Of a DNA stretch of 64,000 bases, positions 29,003 to 36,895 are shown piece by piece; positions within the stretch are counted from its first letter, which is position 1; each line of letters starts with the position of its first letter. The notes under the pieces were generated by a model. That model was not told the origin of the DNA. It was given only the letters and a program-made list of their open reading frames with translations, and searched no databases. The position numbers and the translations under genes were made by a program. Source of the stretch: Bacteroidales bacterium. Lineage in GTDB: Bacteria; Bacteroidota; Bacteroidia; Bacteroidales; UBA932. The stretch is from positions 124,001 to 188,000 of the forward strand of contig JAFSQE010000022.1 in the NCBI GenBank assembly GCA_017446775.1. Direction: 5' to 3'.

Positions 29003-30154
29003 ATGAAGCTCCGTCGATTAATTACCGTCTTTATGACGGTCCTCTGCACGGGCGCGGGCACTCTTGCCGCGCAGAATGTCTCCGTCTATTTCGGAGAAAA
29101 CAAGACCTTGTACGACAGCCGCTACTACGGCGCCCTCTTTGGCGAGGGCATCGCACCCACGTTCCCGACATTCGATGTCAAATTCGGATGGAACGATAAT
29201 AGTCCGTCACCCTATGCGGCCCTTTGCAATCATCCCGAGGTGGGGGTGGGCTTCCAGTTCGACGGGCTGGGCGACGTAAAGACCGCCAGCGGCCCCGGCA
29301 TCGGCAATATCTACAGCATCTACGGCTACTTTGACCGGCCGGTTGTAAGCGCGGGCTGTTTCCGGCTCGGCTATAGCGGTGAATTGGGCCTTGCGTTTAT
29401 GTTTGACAAGCGATTCGACCCAGTTGCCAACCCCAACGTCGTAATCATTTCGTCGCCGGTCAACACCCATATTTCGCTGGGAGTGCAGGCGAGCTACGAC
29501 ATCAACCCCCGCTATGATGTCGGTCTCGGCTTCTTCTTCAACCATACTTCCAACGGCGCCGTCTGTTTCCCCAACAAGGGGCTGAATGCATTTGAGCTGG
29601 CGCTGCGGCTGGGGTTGCACAATCCCGCCCGGGGGTCTGAGGTAGTGCGTGCGACCGTGGACGACGGATTCAAGCGCGGATTCCAGTTTGCCGTGCAGGC
29701 TACTTGCGGCATCATGAGCAACGAGGCCAAGTATGACAGATATATTGAAGATGGCGTGTGGGTCAACGACCGCTATCCCAAGTATGCCTTTGAGGTGAAT
29801 GCTCTCTATAAGTACTGCCGCACCCAGGCGAGTGGCTTCGGCTTTGACCTGTTCGTGACGCCGTTCTGCGAAGAGATTGCAGAGAATGACGTCCGCGGCG
29901 AGACCTATGACCCAGTGTCTGTGGGAGTTGCGTTCCTGCACGAATTCAGCTATCGCAACTTTGCTACGATGGCGGGTGTGGGCCGCTATCTGTACCACAA
30001 CGACGGACTCGCCCGGGGCAAGAAACTCTATCAGCTGGTTTCTGTGAGATATACCTTCCCCTCTCTGGCCAACATGTACGCCGGCGTAGTGCTAAAGGCA
30101 CACAAATTCATGGCCGCCGAATCGATCCAGTTCTGCATCGGCAAGCGGTTCTGA
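29003..30154 (+). CDS. PagL-like lipid A deacylase / acyloxyacyl hydrolase family outer-membrane protein
   Basis: A 383-residue protein with a signal peptide (ending about GTLAAQN) and repeated amphipathic beta-strands, consistent with an outer-membrane barrel. The segment FNHTSNGAVCFPNKGLNAFELALRLG matches the acyloxyacyl-hydrolase/PagL active-site region, where His and Ser of HxSN are catalytic. The protein is longer than Pseudomonas PagL but fits the Bacteroidetes branch. It would trim acyl chains from lipid A; this is inferred from the motif. It is a single gene between clpB and the decayed lut region. Confidence 0.75.
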   Translation: MKLRRLITVFMTVLCTGAGTLAAQNVSVYFGENKTLYDSRYYGALFGEGIAPTFPTFDVKFGWNDNSPSPYAALCNHPEVGVGFQFDGLGDVKTASGPGIGNIYSIYGYFDRPVVSAGCFRLGYSGELGLAFMFDKRFDPVANPNVVIISSPVNTHISLGVQASYDINPRYDVGLGFFFNHTSNGAVCFPNKGLNAFELALRLGLHNPARGSEVVRATVDDGFKRGFQFAVQATCGIMSNEAKYDRYIEDGVWVNDRYPKYAFEVNALYKYCRTQASGFGFDLFVTPFCEEIAENDVRGETYDPVSVGVAFLHEFSYRNFATMAGVGRYLYHNDGLARGKKLYQLVSVRYTFPSLANMYAGVVLKAHKFMAAESIQFCIGKRF

Positions 30155-30182
30155 AATAGCTGTTTCTGAGCGGATTGGTTGC

Positions 30183-30704
30183 CTATAAAAGGATTACGGT
30201 TACAGACCTGGAGGCCTGGGCGCCCATGACCAGGACCTGGGCGATGTCGGCGGTTTTGGAAGGGCCGCTGATAAAGGTGCCGTAGCCATAATCGCTGAAG
30301 CCGATCTGGCGGTAGGCCTCGTGCATGTTGTTCACTATGCACCCCTTGGGCAGCAGGATTACCAGGTGCTCGGAGATGAAGCACACCGCCCGCTCTTTCA
30401 TGGCCTGGGGAACCCAGATACATCCGTTTTCGGCAACACCGAAATCGCCGCGGATAATGCCCAGGCCGGTGCCGTTGAGCGACTGTGCATCGGGGACGGT
30501 GTCGGGATTGCGCAGCATGCCCAGGTTGATGCCGATGGGGCCGGGGATAAAGTAGCTGTAGGAGTAGCCGCCGCTGCGCCGGTACACCGGGCAGGTGTTC
30601 ATGCATGAGCCGCAGCGGATGCACTTGAGCGCCTCCCAGTGGTCGGGATCGGCCACCCACTCGCTGCGGCCGTTGTCTACCAGCACTATGTGGAACTCAC
30701 CGTC
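30183..30704 (-). pseudogene. Fused remnant of lutB and lutC (lactate utilisation)
   Basis: The minus-strand reading starts abruptly with DGEFHIVLVDNGRS, which in LutB-type iron-sulfur proteins precedes the first cluster motif, here CIRCGSCMNTCPVYR. After about 75 residues, around LRNPDTVPDAQ, the sequence switches to the C-terminal part of a LutC-type LUD protein (FGVAENGCIWV, LLPKGCIV, FISGPSKTADIAQVLVMGAQ) and ends normally. So the N-terminal LUD domain of LutB, its second cluster and the N-terminal half of LutC are gone, though the frame stays open through the join. No start codon of its own is evident; the 5' side abuts a clpB fragment. I regard it as a deletion product, unless the join is an assembly fault. 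Confidence 0.7.
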
Positions 30705-30705
30705 G

Positions 30706-30816
30706 CTGCAGCGCGATTTGATAGATGAGCTGGCAAAGCAGCTCCTTGAAGGGAAGCTTTCCAAGGAGCATCCCATCACTGCTGATATCGTAGACGGAGT
30801 AATAACTTTGCATTAA
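30706..30816 (+). pseudogene. Orphan C-terminal fragment of a second clpB
   Basis: Thirty-six codons read [18 protein letters not shown] then [18 protein letters not shown] and stop. The protein matches the end of the intact ClpB (26752-28860) with only a few substitutions, whereas the DNA differs at many third positions. So it is not a recent duplication of that gene but the tail of an older paralogue or of the original full-length clpB. Its upstream side joins the lutB fragment directly, head to head. Confidence 0.8.
30803..30810 (+). promoter_or_regulatory. Possible -7 box of the GH123-like gene
   Basis: TAACTTTG, identical to the boxes of other genes here, lies inside the end of the clpB fragment and would give a leader of about 45 nt containing the inverted repeat at 30826-30861. 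Confidence 0.35.
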
Positions 30817-30825
30817 TATTTTTAC

Positions 30826-30861
30826 TATATTAGCAGAATTAAACCGATATCTGCTAATATA
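30826..30861 (+). promoter_or_regulatory. 12-bp perfect inverted repeat ending at the start codon of the GH123-like gene
   Basis: TATATTAGCAGA (30826-30837) and TCTGCTAATATA (30850-30861) are perfect complements separated by 12 nt; the last base of the right arm is the A of the ATG. It may be an operator for a dimeric regulator, or an RNA hairpin that hides the translation start if transcription begins upstream. The left arm also contains TATATTAG, a near match to a -7 box. Confidence 0.6.
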
Positions 30862-32648
30862 TGAAGAGACTGTTAGTGAGTGTAGCGCTTTTTTGCGCCG
30901 TGTGGATGGGACTTCGGGCCCAGAGTTTTACCCATATAGAAGATATGCCCGAGGCGCAACTGCCCTTTACGCCGGATGCGGCGTGGGCAGCTGTCAAGGG
31001 TGTGAACTTTGCCTGGGGGAGCCTGGATGTCCGCTACCAGAAGATGCAGGTACCGGTTATAAAGCCGGTTAAGGTGGCCGGTCAGGTGTCCTGGCGCGGA
31101 GAGCGCGTCAGCTTCCAGCCGGTGCTCTGGACCCCGGAAGATTTGCACGATGTGGCGCTGGAGGTATCGGACCTGACTTTCCGCAAGCACACCATCGGCT
31201 CGTCCAATATCAAAATCGGCTTCGAGCGCTATGTCATTGGCGACTGCCTGGGCGCGGAAAATGGCCAGCGCGGCTATTTCCCCGCAGAGATGGGCGGCTT
31301 TGACCAGAGCAAGCGCGACTCTGTGCTCACCCCCGATGCTATTATCGGCCCCAGTATGGCCAAGATAGAAGCAAACACCACCCGTCCCGTATGGATTACA
31401 GTCTGGGTGCCTCAGACCGCTGTGCCGGGCACTTACAAGGGTACGGTGAAACTTTGTGCAAAGGAGCTTCGAAAGCCGCTGGAGCTCACATATACCGTTG
31501 AGGTGCGCGACCGCGTGCTCCCCAAGCCGGCCCATTGGAGCTTCCACCTGGACCTGTGGCAGAATCCCTTTGCGGTGGCGCGATACTATGGCGTTGAACC
31601 GTGGAGCGAAGATCACCTGGAGCTGATGAGGCCGCTTATGACCGCACTGGCCCAAGGCGGCGAGAAGGTTGTTACAGCTACGTTGATGTACGACTGCTGG
31701 GGACCCCAGACGCTGGATCTGTTCCAGACCATGGTTCAGGTTACCAGGCAACTGGACGGCAGCACCACTTACAACTACGACATTTTTGACCGCTGGGTGG
31801 AGTTCATGGCCTCCTGCGGCATCACGGAGCAGATCAACTGCTTCACGATAGCCCCCTGGCAGACCCGCTTCAGGTATTTTGACGTCGCTACGGATTCGCA
31901 ACGCTTTATCCCGTTCGATTATGGCGATGATGTCTACCGTTCTTTTTGGATTCCGCTGCTGCGCAGTTTCGCAGACCATCTCCGTGCCAAGGGTTGGTTC
32001 GAAAAGACTTACCTTGCGGTTGACGAGCGGGGCGTGGAGGTGATGCGCAGGGTGATGGCTGTGGCGCATGAGGCCGACCCCGGCTTCAAGTTTGCCCTTG
32101 CCGGCAATTATCACCCCGAGCTGGAAAGCCAGCTGGACGACTACTGCATCGGGCTGGCTGTGGACGACGATTATTTTATCCGTGCCGACGGCCGCGCGAT
32201 AAACGACCGCCGCCGTGCCGAGGGGAAGATAACCACCTTCTATACCTGTTGCGGCGAGGGGCATCCCAACACCTTTACAATATCGCCTCTGGCAGAATCG
32301 GCGGCCCTGGGCTGGTATGCCCTCTGCAACCATTACGACGGCTATCTCCGCTGGGCATACAACAGCTGGAACCGCGAGCCGCTGTACGATGGCCGCTGGT
32401 ATAACCTTACCTCCGGCGACATCTTTATGGTGTATCCGCAAGGGTGTTCTTCTGTCCGTTGGGAACGCTTTGTGGAGGGTATCCAGGCCTATGAAAAGGT
32501 GAAGATACTGCGCGAAGAATATGTATCCCGTCCCGCGAAACTCAAGAAGCTGGAGGCCGCAATATCCCAGTTCACCCACGCCAATCTGTGGTTTGGTGGC
32601 GCCGACAGATATGTAAACGAGGCAAAAGCTATTCTGGATACATTCTAA
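30861..32648 (+). CDS. GH123-like glycoside hydrolase (DUF4091-type)
   Basis: A 595-residue exported protein with signal peptide MKRLLVSVALFCAVWMGLRAQ. An N-terminal beta-sandwich (to about residue 215, with TRPVWITVWVPQTAVPGTYKGTV) is followed by a TIM-barrel domain that begins at LPKPAHWSFHLDLWQNP. The barrel contains TYLAVDERGVEV, an Asp-Glu pair at the position of the GH123 catalytic pair, and WNSW-like aromatic segments (YLRWAYNSWNREP). GH123 enzymes cleave beta-N-acetylgalactosaminides by substrate-assisted catalysis. Substrate here is inferred only at family level. No other glycan genes adjoin it, and it is followed 28 nt later by gdhA. Confidence 0.8.
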   Translation: MKRLLVSVALFCAVWMGLRAQSFTHIEDMPEAQLPFTPDAAWAAVKGVNFAWGSLDVRYQKMQVPVIKPVKVAGQVSWRGERVSFQPVLWTPEDLHDVALEVSDLTFRKHTIGSSNIKIGFERYVIGDCLGAENGQRGYFPAEMGGFDQSKRDSVLTPDAIIGPSMAKIEANTTRPVWITVWVPQTAVPGTYKGTVKLCAKELRKPLELTYTVEVRDRVLPKPAHWSFHLDLWQNPFAVARYYGVEPWSEDHLELMRPLMTALAQGGEKVVTATLMYDCWGPQTLDLFQTMVQVTRQLDGSTTYNYDIFDRWVEFMASCGITEQINCFTIAPWQTRFRYFDVATDSQRFIPFDYGDDVYRSFWIPLLRSFADHLRAKGWFEKTYLAVDERGVEVMRRVMAVAHEADPGFKFALAGNYHPELESQLDDYCIGLAVDDDYFIRADGRAINDRRRAEGKITTFYTCCGEGHPNTFTISPLAESAALGWYALCNHYDGYLRWAYNSWNREPLYDGRWYNLTSGDIFMVYPQGCSSVRWERFVEGIQAYEKVKILREEYVSRPAKLKKLEAAISQFTHANLWFGGADRYVNEAKAILDTF

Positions 32649-32676
32649 GAGAACAAATAACAACAATAACAAAATT

Positions 32677-34020
32677 ATGAAAGTTTCACAAGTAATGGCC
32701 AACCTGGAGCGTAAGTACCCTTACGAGCCGGAGTATCTACAGGCTGTCCGCGAGGTGCTGGAGTCTGTAGAAGAGGTTTACAACGAGCATCCCGAATTTG
32801 AAAAGAACAAGATAGTAGAGCGGATGGTAGAGCCCGACCGTATCCTGTCGTTCAGGGTTACCTGGGTCGACGACCAGGGACAGATCCAGACCAACAGCGG
32901 TTTCCGCGTACAGTTCAACAGCGCGCTGGGCCCCTACAAGGGCGGCTTGCGCTTCCACCGCGCCGTGACCCCCGGAATGCTCAAGTTCCTGGGTTTTGAG
33001 CAGACCTTCAAGAATGCCCTCACAACCCTCCCGATGGGTGGCGGCAAGGGTGGCAGCGACTTTGACCCCAAGGGCAAGAGCGATGCCGAGATAATGCGCT
33101 TCTGCCAGGCTTTCATGCTGGAACTTTGGAAAATTATCGGCCCCGATACCGATGTCCCTGCAGGTGATGTAGGCGTAGGAGCACGCGAAATAGGATATCT
33201 TACCGGAATGTACAAGAAGCTGGCGCACGAATACAACACCGGCGTGCTCACCGGCAAGGGCCTCACATGGGGCGGCAGTATCCTCCGTCCGGAGGCAACC
33301 GGATTTGGTGCCCTGTATTTCACAAAACAGGTGCTCGCCACCGCAGGCCGCGACATAAAGGGGCACACTATCGCCCTTTCCGGCTTCGGCAATGTGGCGT
33401 GGGGTGCCGCTACCAAGGCTGTCGAGATGGGGGCCAAAGTGGTTGCAATAAGCGGTCCCGACGGCGTGTGCGAGATCCCCGGCGGCATAGACCAGGAGAT
33501 GATAGACTACATGCTGGTGATGCGTGCTTCCAACCGCGACCAGGTGAGCATGATGGCCGACCGTTTCCCCGACAAGGCAAAATTTACCCCCGGCAAGAAG
33601 GCGTGGAGCGTTAAGTGCGACATCGCCCTGCCGTGCGCATTCCAGAACGAGCTGGAAGAGGCCGATGCCAAAGAGCTTATCGCAAACGGTACGTTCTGCT
33701 GCTGCGAGGTCTCCAACATGGGTTGCCGTCCGGAGGCTATCAAAGCCTTCCAGCAGGCAGGCGTAATCTTTGCCCCGGGCAAGGCCGTAAACGCCGGCGG
33801 CGTGGCAACATCGGGACTGGAGATGACCCAGAACGCATCCCATATCTCATGGACGGGCGCCGAGGTCGATGCCAAGCTGCATCAGATAATGAGCTCCATC
33901 CACGAGCAGTGTGTCAAATACGGCACCCAGCCAGACGGTAAGATAGACTACGTGAAGGGGGCAAACATTGCCGGCTTCATGAAGGTGGCGATAGCCATGC
34001 TTGAACAGGGTGTAATCTAG
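32677..34020 (+). CDS. gdhA: NADP-type glutamate dehydrogenase (hexameric)
   Basis: A 447-residue protein starting MKVSQVMANLERKYPYEPEYL. Family signatures are GPYKGGLRFHRAV, LPMGGGKGGSDFDPKGKSD with the catalytic lysine, DVPAGDVGVGAREIGYL, and LSGFGNVAWGAATKAVEMGAKVV for nucleotide binding. It links ammonia and 2-oxoglutarate to glutamate. The size is that of the roughly 50-kDa hexameric class common in Bacteroidales. It is preceded by an A-rich leader typical of well-expressed Bacteroidales genes. Confidence 0.97.
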   Translation: MKVSQVMANLERKYPYEPEYLQAVREVLESVEEVYNEHPEFEKNKIVERMVEPDRILSFRVTWVDDQGQIQTNSGFRVQFNSALGPYKGGLRFHRAVTPGMLKFLGFEQTFKNALTTLPMGGGKGGSDFDPKGKSDAEIMRFCQAFMLELWKIIGPDTDVPAGDVGVGAREIGYLTGMYKKLAHEYNTGVLTGKGLTWGGSILRPEATGFGALYFTKQVLATAGRDIKGHTIALSGFGNVAWGAATKAVEMGAKVVAISGPDGVCEIPGGIDQEMIDYMLVMRASNRDQVSMMADRFPDKAKFTPGKKAWSVKCDIALPCAFQNELEEADAKELIANGTFCCCEVSNMGCRPEAIKAFQQAGVIFAPGKAVNAGGVATSGLEMTQNASHISWTGAEVDAKLHQIMSSIHEQCVKYGTQPDGKIDYVKGANIAGFMKVAIAMLEQGVI

Positions 34021-34030
34021 AGTTGCTATT

Positions 34031-35383
34031 ATGCCGGATTTTAGTCGAATAACCCGCCCCAACATTCTGTATAATGGGTTGTATCACTATGTAAGCCTTG
34101 CGCTGAGGTTTATCTATTACCGAAAGTTCCAGGTAATCGGCCGGGAGAACATCCCCAAGGACCGCAAGGAGGGCTTCCTGATAATATGTAACCATCAGAA
34201 CGGACTCGTGGACGCGCTCAGCATCCTCTTTGCCGTGGCACCCCGCGAACCGGTGTTTCTGGCACGCGCCGACATCTTCAAGAAGGAATCCATCGCCAAA
34301 ATGTTGGTGATGCTGCGCATTATGCCCGCATATCGCAAGCGGGACGTTGGTACCGAAGGCCTCGGCCAGAACGCGGCTGTCTTTGAACAGGCGGTCAAAC
34401 TGATGCGGGAGGGGGCGGTTGTGGCCCTCTTTCCCGAGGCTGGCCACCAGGACCATCACTACCTGGGTTCCTTCAAGAAAGGTTTTGCCAGAATGGCCTT
34501 CGGATATGAAGAGGATTGCAATTTCTCAAAGGATCTGAAGATTCTGCCGATAGGCCACCATTATCTCGGCTATGACGGGATGCAGCTCGATGCCCTTTTC
34601 ACCATCGGTGAACCGTTTACTTTTGAGGAGCTTTACGACACTTATAAAGAGCATCCGGAGCGCGGCCGCTATCTGCTTGCTGCCAAGGCGAGGGAGCGTG
34701 TCGAGAGTATGATACTCAATATCGAGGAGCCGGAACGCTACGAGGCTGTGGAGCAGCTTTGCCAGATGTATGTGCCGGTTTATGAAAAGCGCCACGGCTT
34801 GCGCAAAAGCCAGCTGACCAACGACCTGGCGGCGCGACGGGCAGTGAATAGCAAGCTCAAGGCGGACGGCTATTCATCTTCCCTGATTGACAAGGCAGAG
34901 GAGTATGTCTCCAGGCTCAAGGAGTTGAAGATGGACGATTATGTGGTGGAGCGGGCCGGAACACCGGGATTTATTTTCCGTACGCTGCTGTGGATATTGC
35001 TGCTGCCGGTATTGCTGCTTTCTGCCGTTATCAACTTTGTGCCTCACCAGCTCTCCAGACACATCTCAAAAAGTATGAAGGACCATATGCTGGTTCACTC
35101 CATGAGGCTTGGAGTGGGGCTGTTGGCCTTTCTGGCCTGGTACCTGATTATTTTTGCGGTTGTCTGGATTATATTCAAGAAGTTCTGGATAGCCCTGTTG
35201 GCACTTTTGCTGCTGCCGGTCACCATGCTTGCCTATCATAATTTGCGCCTGCTCTCAGCCAGACTGGTACAGCGCTTCCGCAAGTATCGCCTCAAACTGC
35301 GGCGTGACCCCAAGATAACCGATACCCAGCGGCTGCGCCGCGAGATTATGGCGGAGCTGGACGATTTGATGCAGCAGGCATGA
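34031..35383 (+). CDS. PlsC-type acyltransferase with C-terminal membrane segments
   Basis: A 450-residue protein. The acyltransferase motif is ICNHQNGLVDALS (His and Asp of the catalytic pair), followed by FLARADIFKKESIAKML, and FPEAGHQDHHYLGSFKKGFARMAF as the glycerol-phosphate-binding block. After a helical region (about 210-310) come two hydrophobic stretches (about residues 320-345 and 360-405) that are probably membrane-spanning. It resembles Bacteroidetes glycerol-3-phosphate or lysophosphatidate acyltransferase-like proteins in phospholipid synthesis. It follows gdhA by 10 nt. Confidence 0.88.
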   Translation: MPDFSRITRPNILYNGLYHYVSLALRFIYYRKFQVIGRENIPKDRKEGFLIICNHQNGLVDALSILFAVAPREPVFLARADIFKKESIAKMLVMLRIMPAYRKRDVGTEGLGQNAAVFEQAVKLMREGAVVALFPEAGHQDHHYLGSFKKGFARMAFGYEEDCNFSKDLKILPIGHHYLGYDGMQLDALFTIGEPFTFEELYDTYKEHPERGRYLLAAKARERVESMILNIEEPERYEAVEQLCQMYVPVYEKRHGLRKSQLTNDLAARRAVNSKLKADGYSSSLIDKAEEYVSRLKELKMDDYVVERAGTPGFIFRTLLWILLLPVLLLSAVINFVPHQLSRHISKSMKDHMLVHSMRLGVGLLAFLAWYLIIFAVVWIIFKKFWIALLALLLLPVTMLAYHNLRLLSARLVQRFRKYRLKLRRDPKITDTQRLRREIMAELDDLMQQA

Positions 35384-35396
35384 ACATCGGAACAAT

Positions 35397-35434
35397 AAAA
35401 AAAGAGGAGTTCGAAAAATCGGACTCCTCTTTTT
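35397..35434. terminator. Bidirectional terminator between convergent genes
   Basis: A strong stem pairing AAAAAGAGGAGT (35399-35410) with ACTCCTCTTTTT (35423-35434), flanked by A and T runs on both sides. It lies between the acyltransferase gene and the minus-strand BACON-LRR gene and suits both. Confidence 0.85.
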
Positions 35435-35449
35435 GTTAACGGTCAAACG

Positions 35450-36880
35450 TTATTCGGTAAGGCCGAATCCCTCCTGCTGAGGGAGGATGTTGGTTGCGGG
35501 ATTCCACTTCTTGGTGCCGGTAGCCCAGTTTGCATGGCTCTTGACAGCGGCGGGAACCACACCCGACATCTTGTTGCCGGAGAGCCTGAGGTCGGTGCAT
35601 TTTGCAGGCAGGTTGCCGAACGACTCGGGAATGTTACCGGTGATATCGTTATCCTCCAGGCGGATGGTAGTAACCGCAGACAGGTTTCCGAATGCTTCGG
35701 GAACGGTTCCGGCAAGATTTGCGTTGTATGCGTTGACGCCGACAAGTGCGGTGCAGCCACCAAGTACATCCACGTTGCCACCGATTTTGGTGTTACCAAT
35801 CTGGAACTGCTGCAGGTTCTTCAAATCGCCGATTGCAGCGGGAAGGGTACCAGTCATGTTGGCGTTGTCGTTTACATAGAGTTGTTTAAGCTTGGTGAGC
35901 TGGCCGATATTCTCTATGCCGGATGCGCTGATGTCGTTGGTCTGGAAGTAGAGTACCTCCAGCTTCTCCAGACTATACAGGGAAGCGGGCAGATTGCCGG
36001 TAAGTTTGCAGTTGTTGAACTTGAGCTGGATAAGCTCTGTCAGATCGCCAATCTCTTCGGGAAGGGTCCACTCGGAGGTGATGATATCCTTGGCGGTGAA
36101 AAGCACCTTGGTCACACGGCCGTCTGCAACGGTGACGCCGCTCCACTTTGCAGTTGCGTCGTCCATGGGTTTGGTAAGATCCCATACCTTGTCTGCTTTC
36201 CATGAAGCACCATTGGATGCGTTGTAGATAGCTACCAGAGCCAGAGAGTCGGTACGGCGGCAGGGCTGGCAGCCGGTTTGTGACAGCGAGGCGATAGCCT
36301 GAGCTGCACCAGCCGTGGTTTTGAAGGCCACAGTTGTCTGACGCTCCCTAAGGGATATGTTTTCATCAAAAGCCACGGTTACAGTAGTCTCGCCAGCCTC
36401 GCCGGAAGAGGGGGTCACTGTAACCCAGCCATTCTGAGGAACTACCGACCATGGAGCATTGGCGGTAACGGTTATTGTAAGAGAACTTGCCTCGGCAGAA
36501 GCGACCAGGGCATCGTTGTCAATAGAGATGCTGGGCGCGGCTGCCAGCTGTGCGACCTTGATGGTCTCGGACAGTTCACCTGCAGTTACCTTGACGTCTG
36601 CGCTGCGCTCTTCAATCCCCGTGTTTTCTGTAACGGTGATGGTGATGTTTGCATCGCCTTCGCCGGAAGCGGGTTCAATGCTGACCCATTCAGCATCGCA
36701 GGATACGGTCCAGGCGGTGTTGCTGGTGATGGCAACGGTTTTACGGAGGCCTTCATCGGCCTTGAAGTTTACAGCCTTTTCCCCTACGGCAAGGGCCGGA
36801 GTAAAGGGCTCCTCGCAAGAGTAAAGAAAAGCCACTGCAAACAGCAGTGCAAAAGCTTTGAATAAAAACTTCTTTGTCAT
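35450..36880 (-). CDS. BACON and leucine-rich-repeat lipoprotein
   Basis: A 476-residue lipoprotein (MTKKFLFKAFALLFAVAFLYSCEEP, lipobox LYSC). Two BACON domains occupy about residues 35-205 (TSNTAWTVSCDAEWVSIEPASGEGDANITITV and a second with ANAPWSVVPQ). Then comes a plant-type LRR region (about 215-476) with repeats of the GNIPESFGNL / GTLPAAIGDLKNLQQ form. BACON domains often bind mucin or glycan, and LRRs bind protein ligands. It is the last gene of the operon that begins with the TonB receptor at 45646, 15 nt after the protease gene, so it is likely a surface recognition component. Confidence 0.85.
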   Translation of the reverse strand: MTKKFLFKAFALLFAVAFLYSCEEPFTPALAVGEKAVNFKADEGLRKTVAITSNTAWTVSCDAEWVSIEPASGEGDANITITVTENTGIEERSADVKVTAGELSETIKVAQLAAAPSISIDNDALVASAEASSLTITVTANAPWSVVPQNGWVTVTPSSGEAGETTVTVAFDENISLRERQTTVAFKTTAGAAQAIASLSQTGCQPCRRTDSLALVAIYNASNGASWKADKVWDLTKPMDDATAKWSGVTVADGRVTKVLFTAKDIITSEWTLPEEIGDLTELIQLKFNNCKLTGNLPASLYSLEKLEVLYFQTNDISASGIENIGQLTKLKQLYVNDNANMTGTLPAAIGDLKNLQQFQIGNTKIGGNVDVLGGCTALVGVNAYNANLAGTVPEAFGNLSAVTTIRLEDNDITGNIPESFGNLPAKCTDLRLSGNKMSGVVPAAVKSHANWATGTKKWNPATNILPQQEGFGLTE

Positions 36881-36895
36881 AATAAGTGTTTGATG

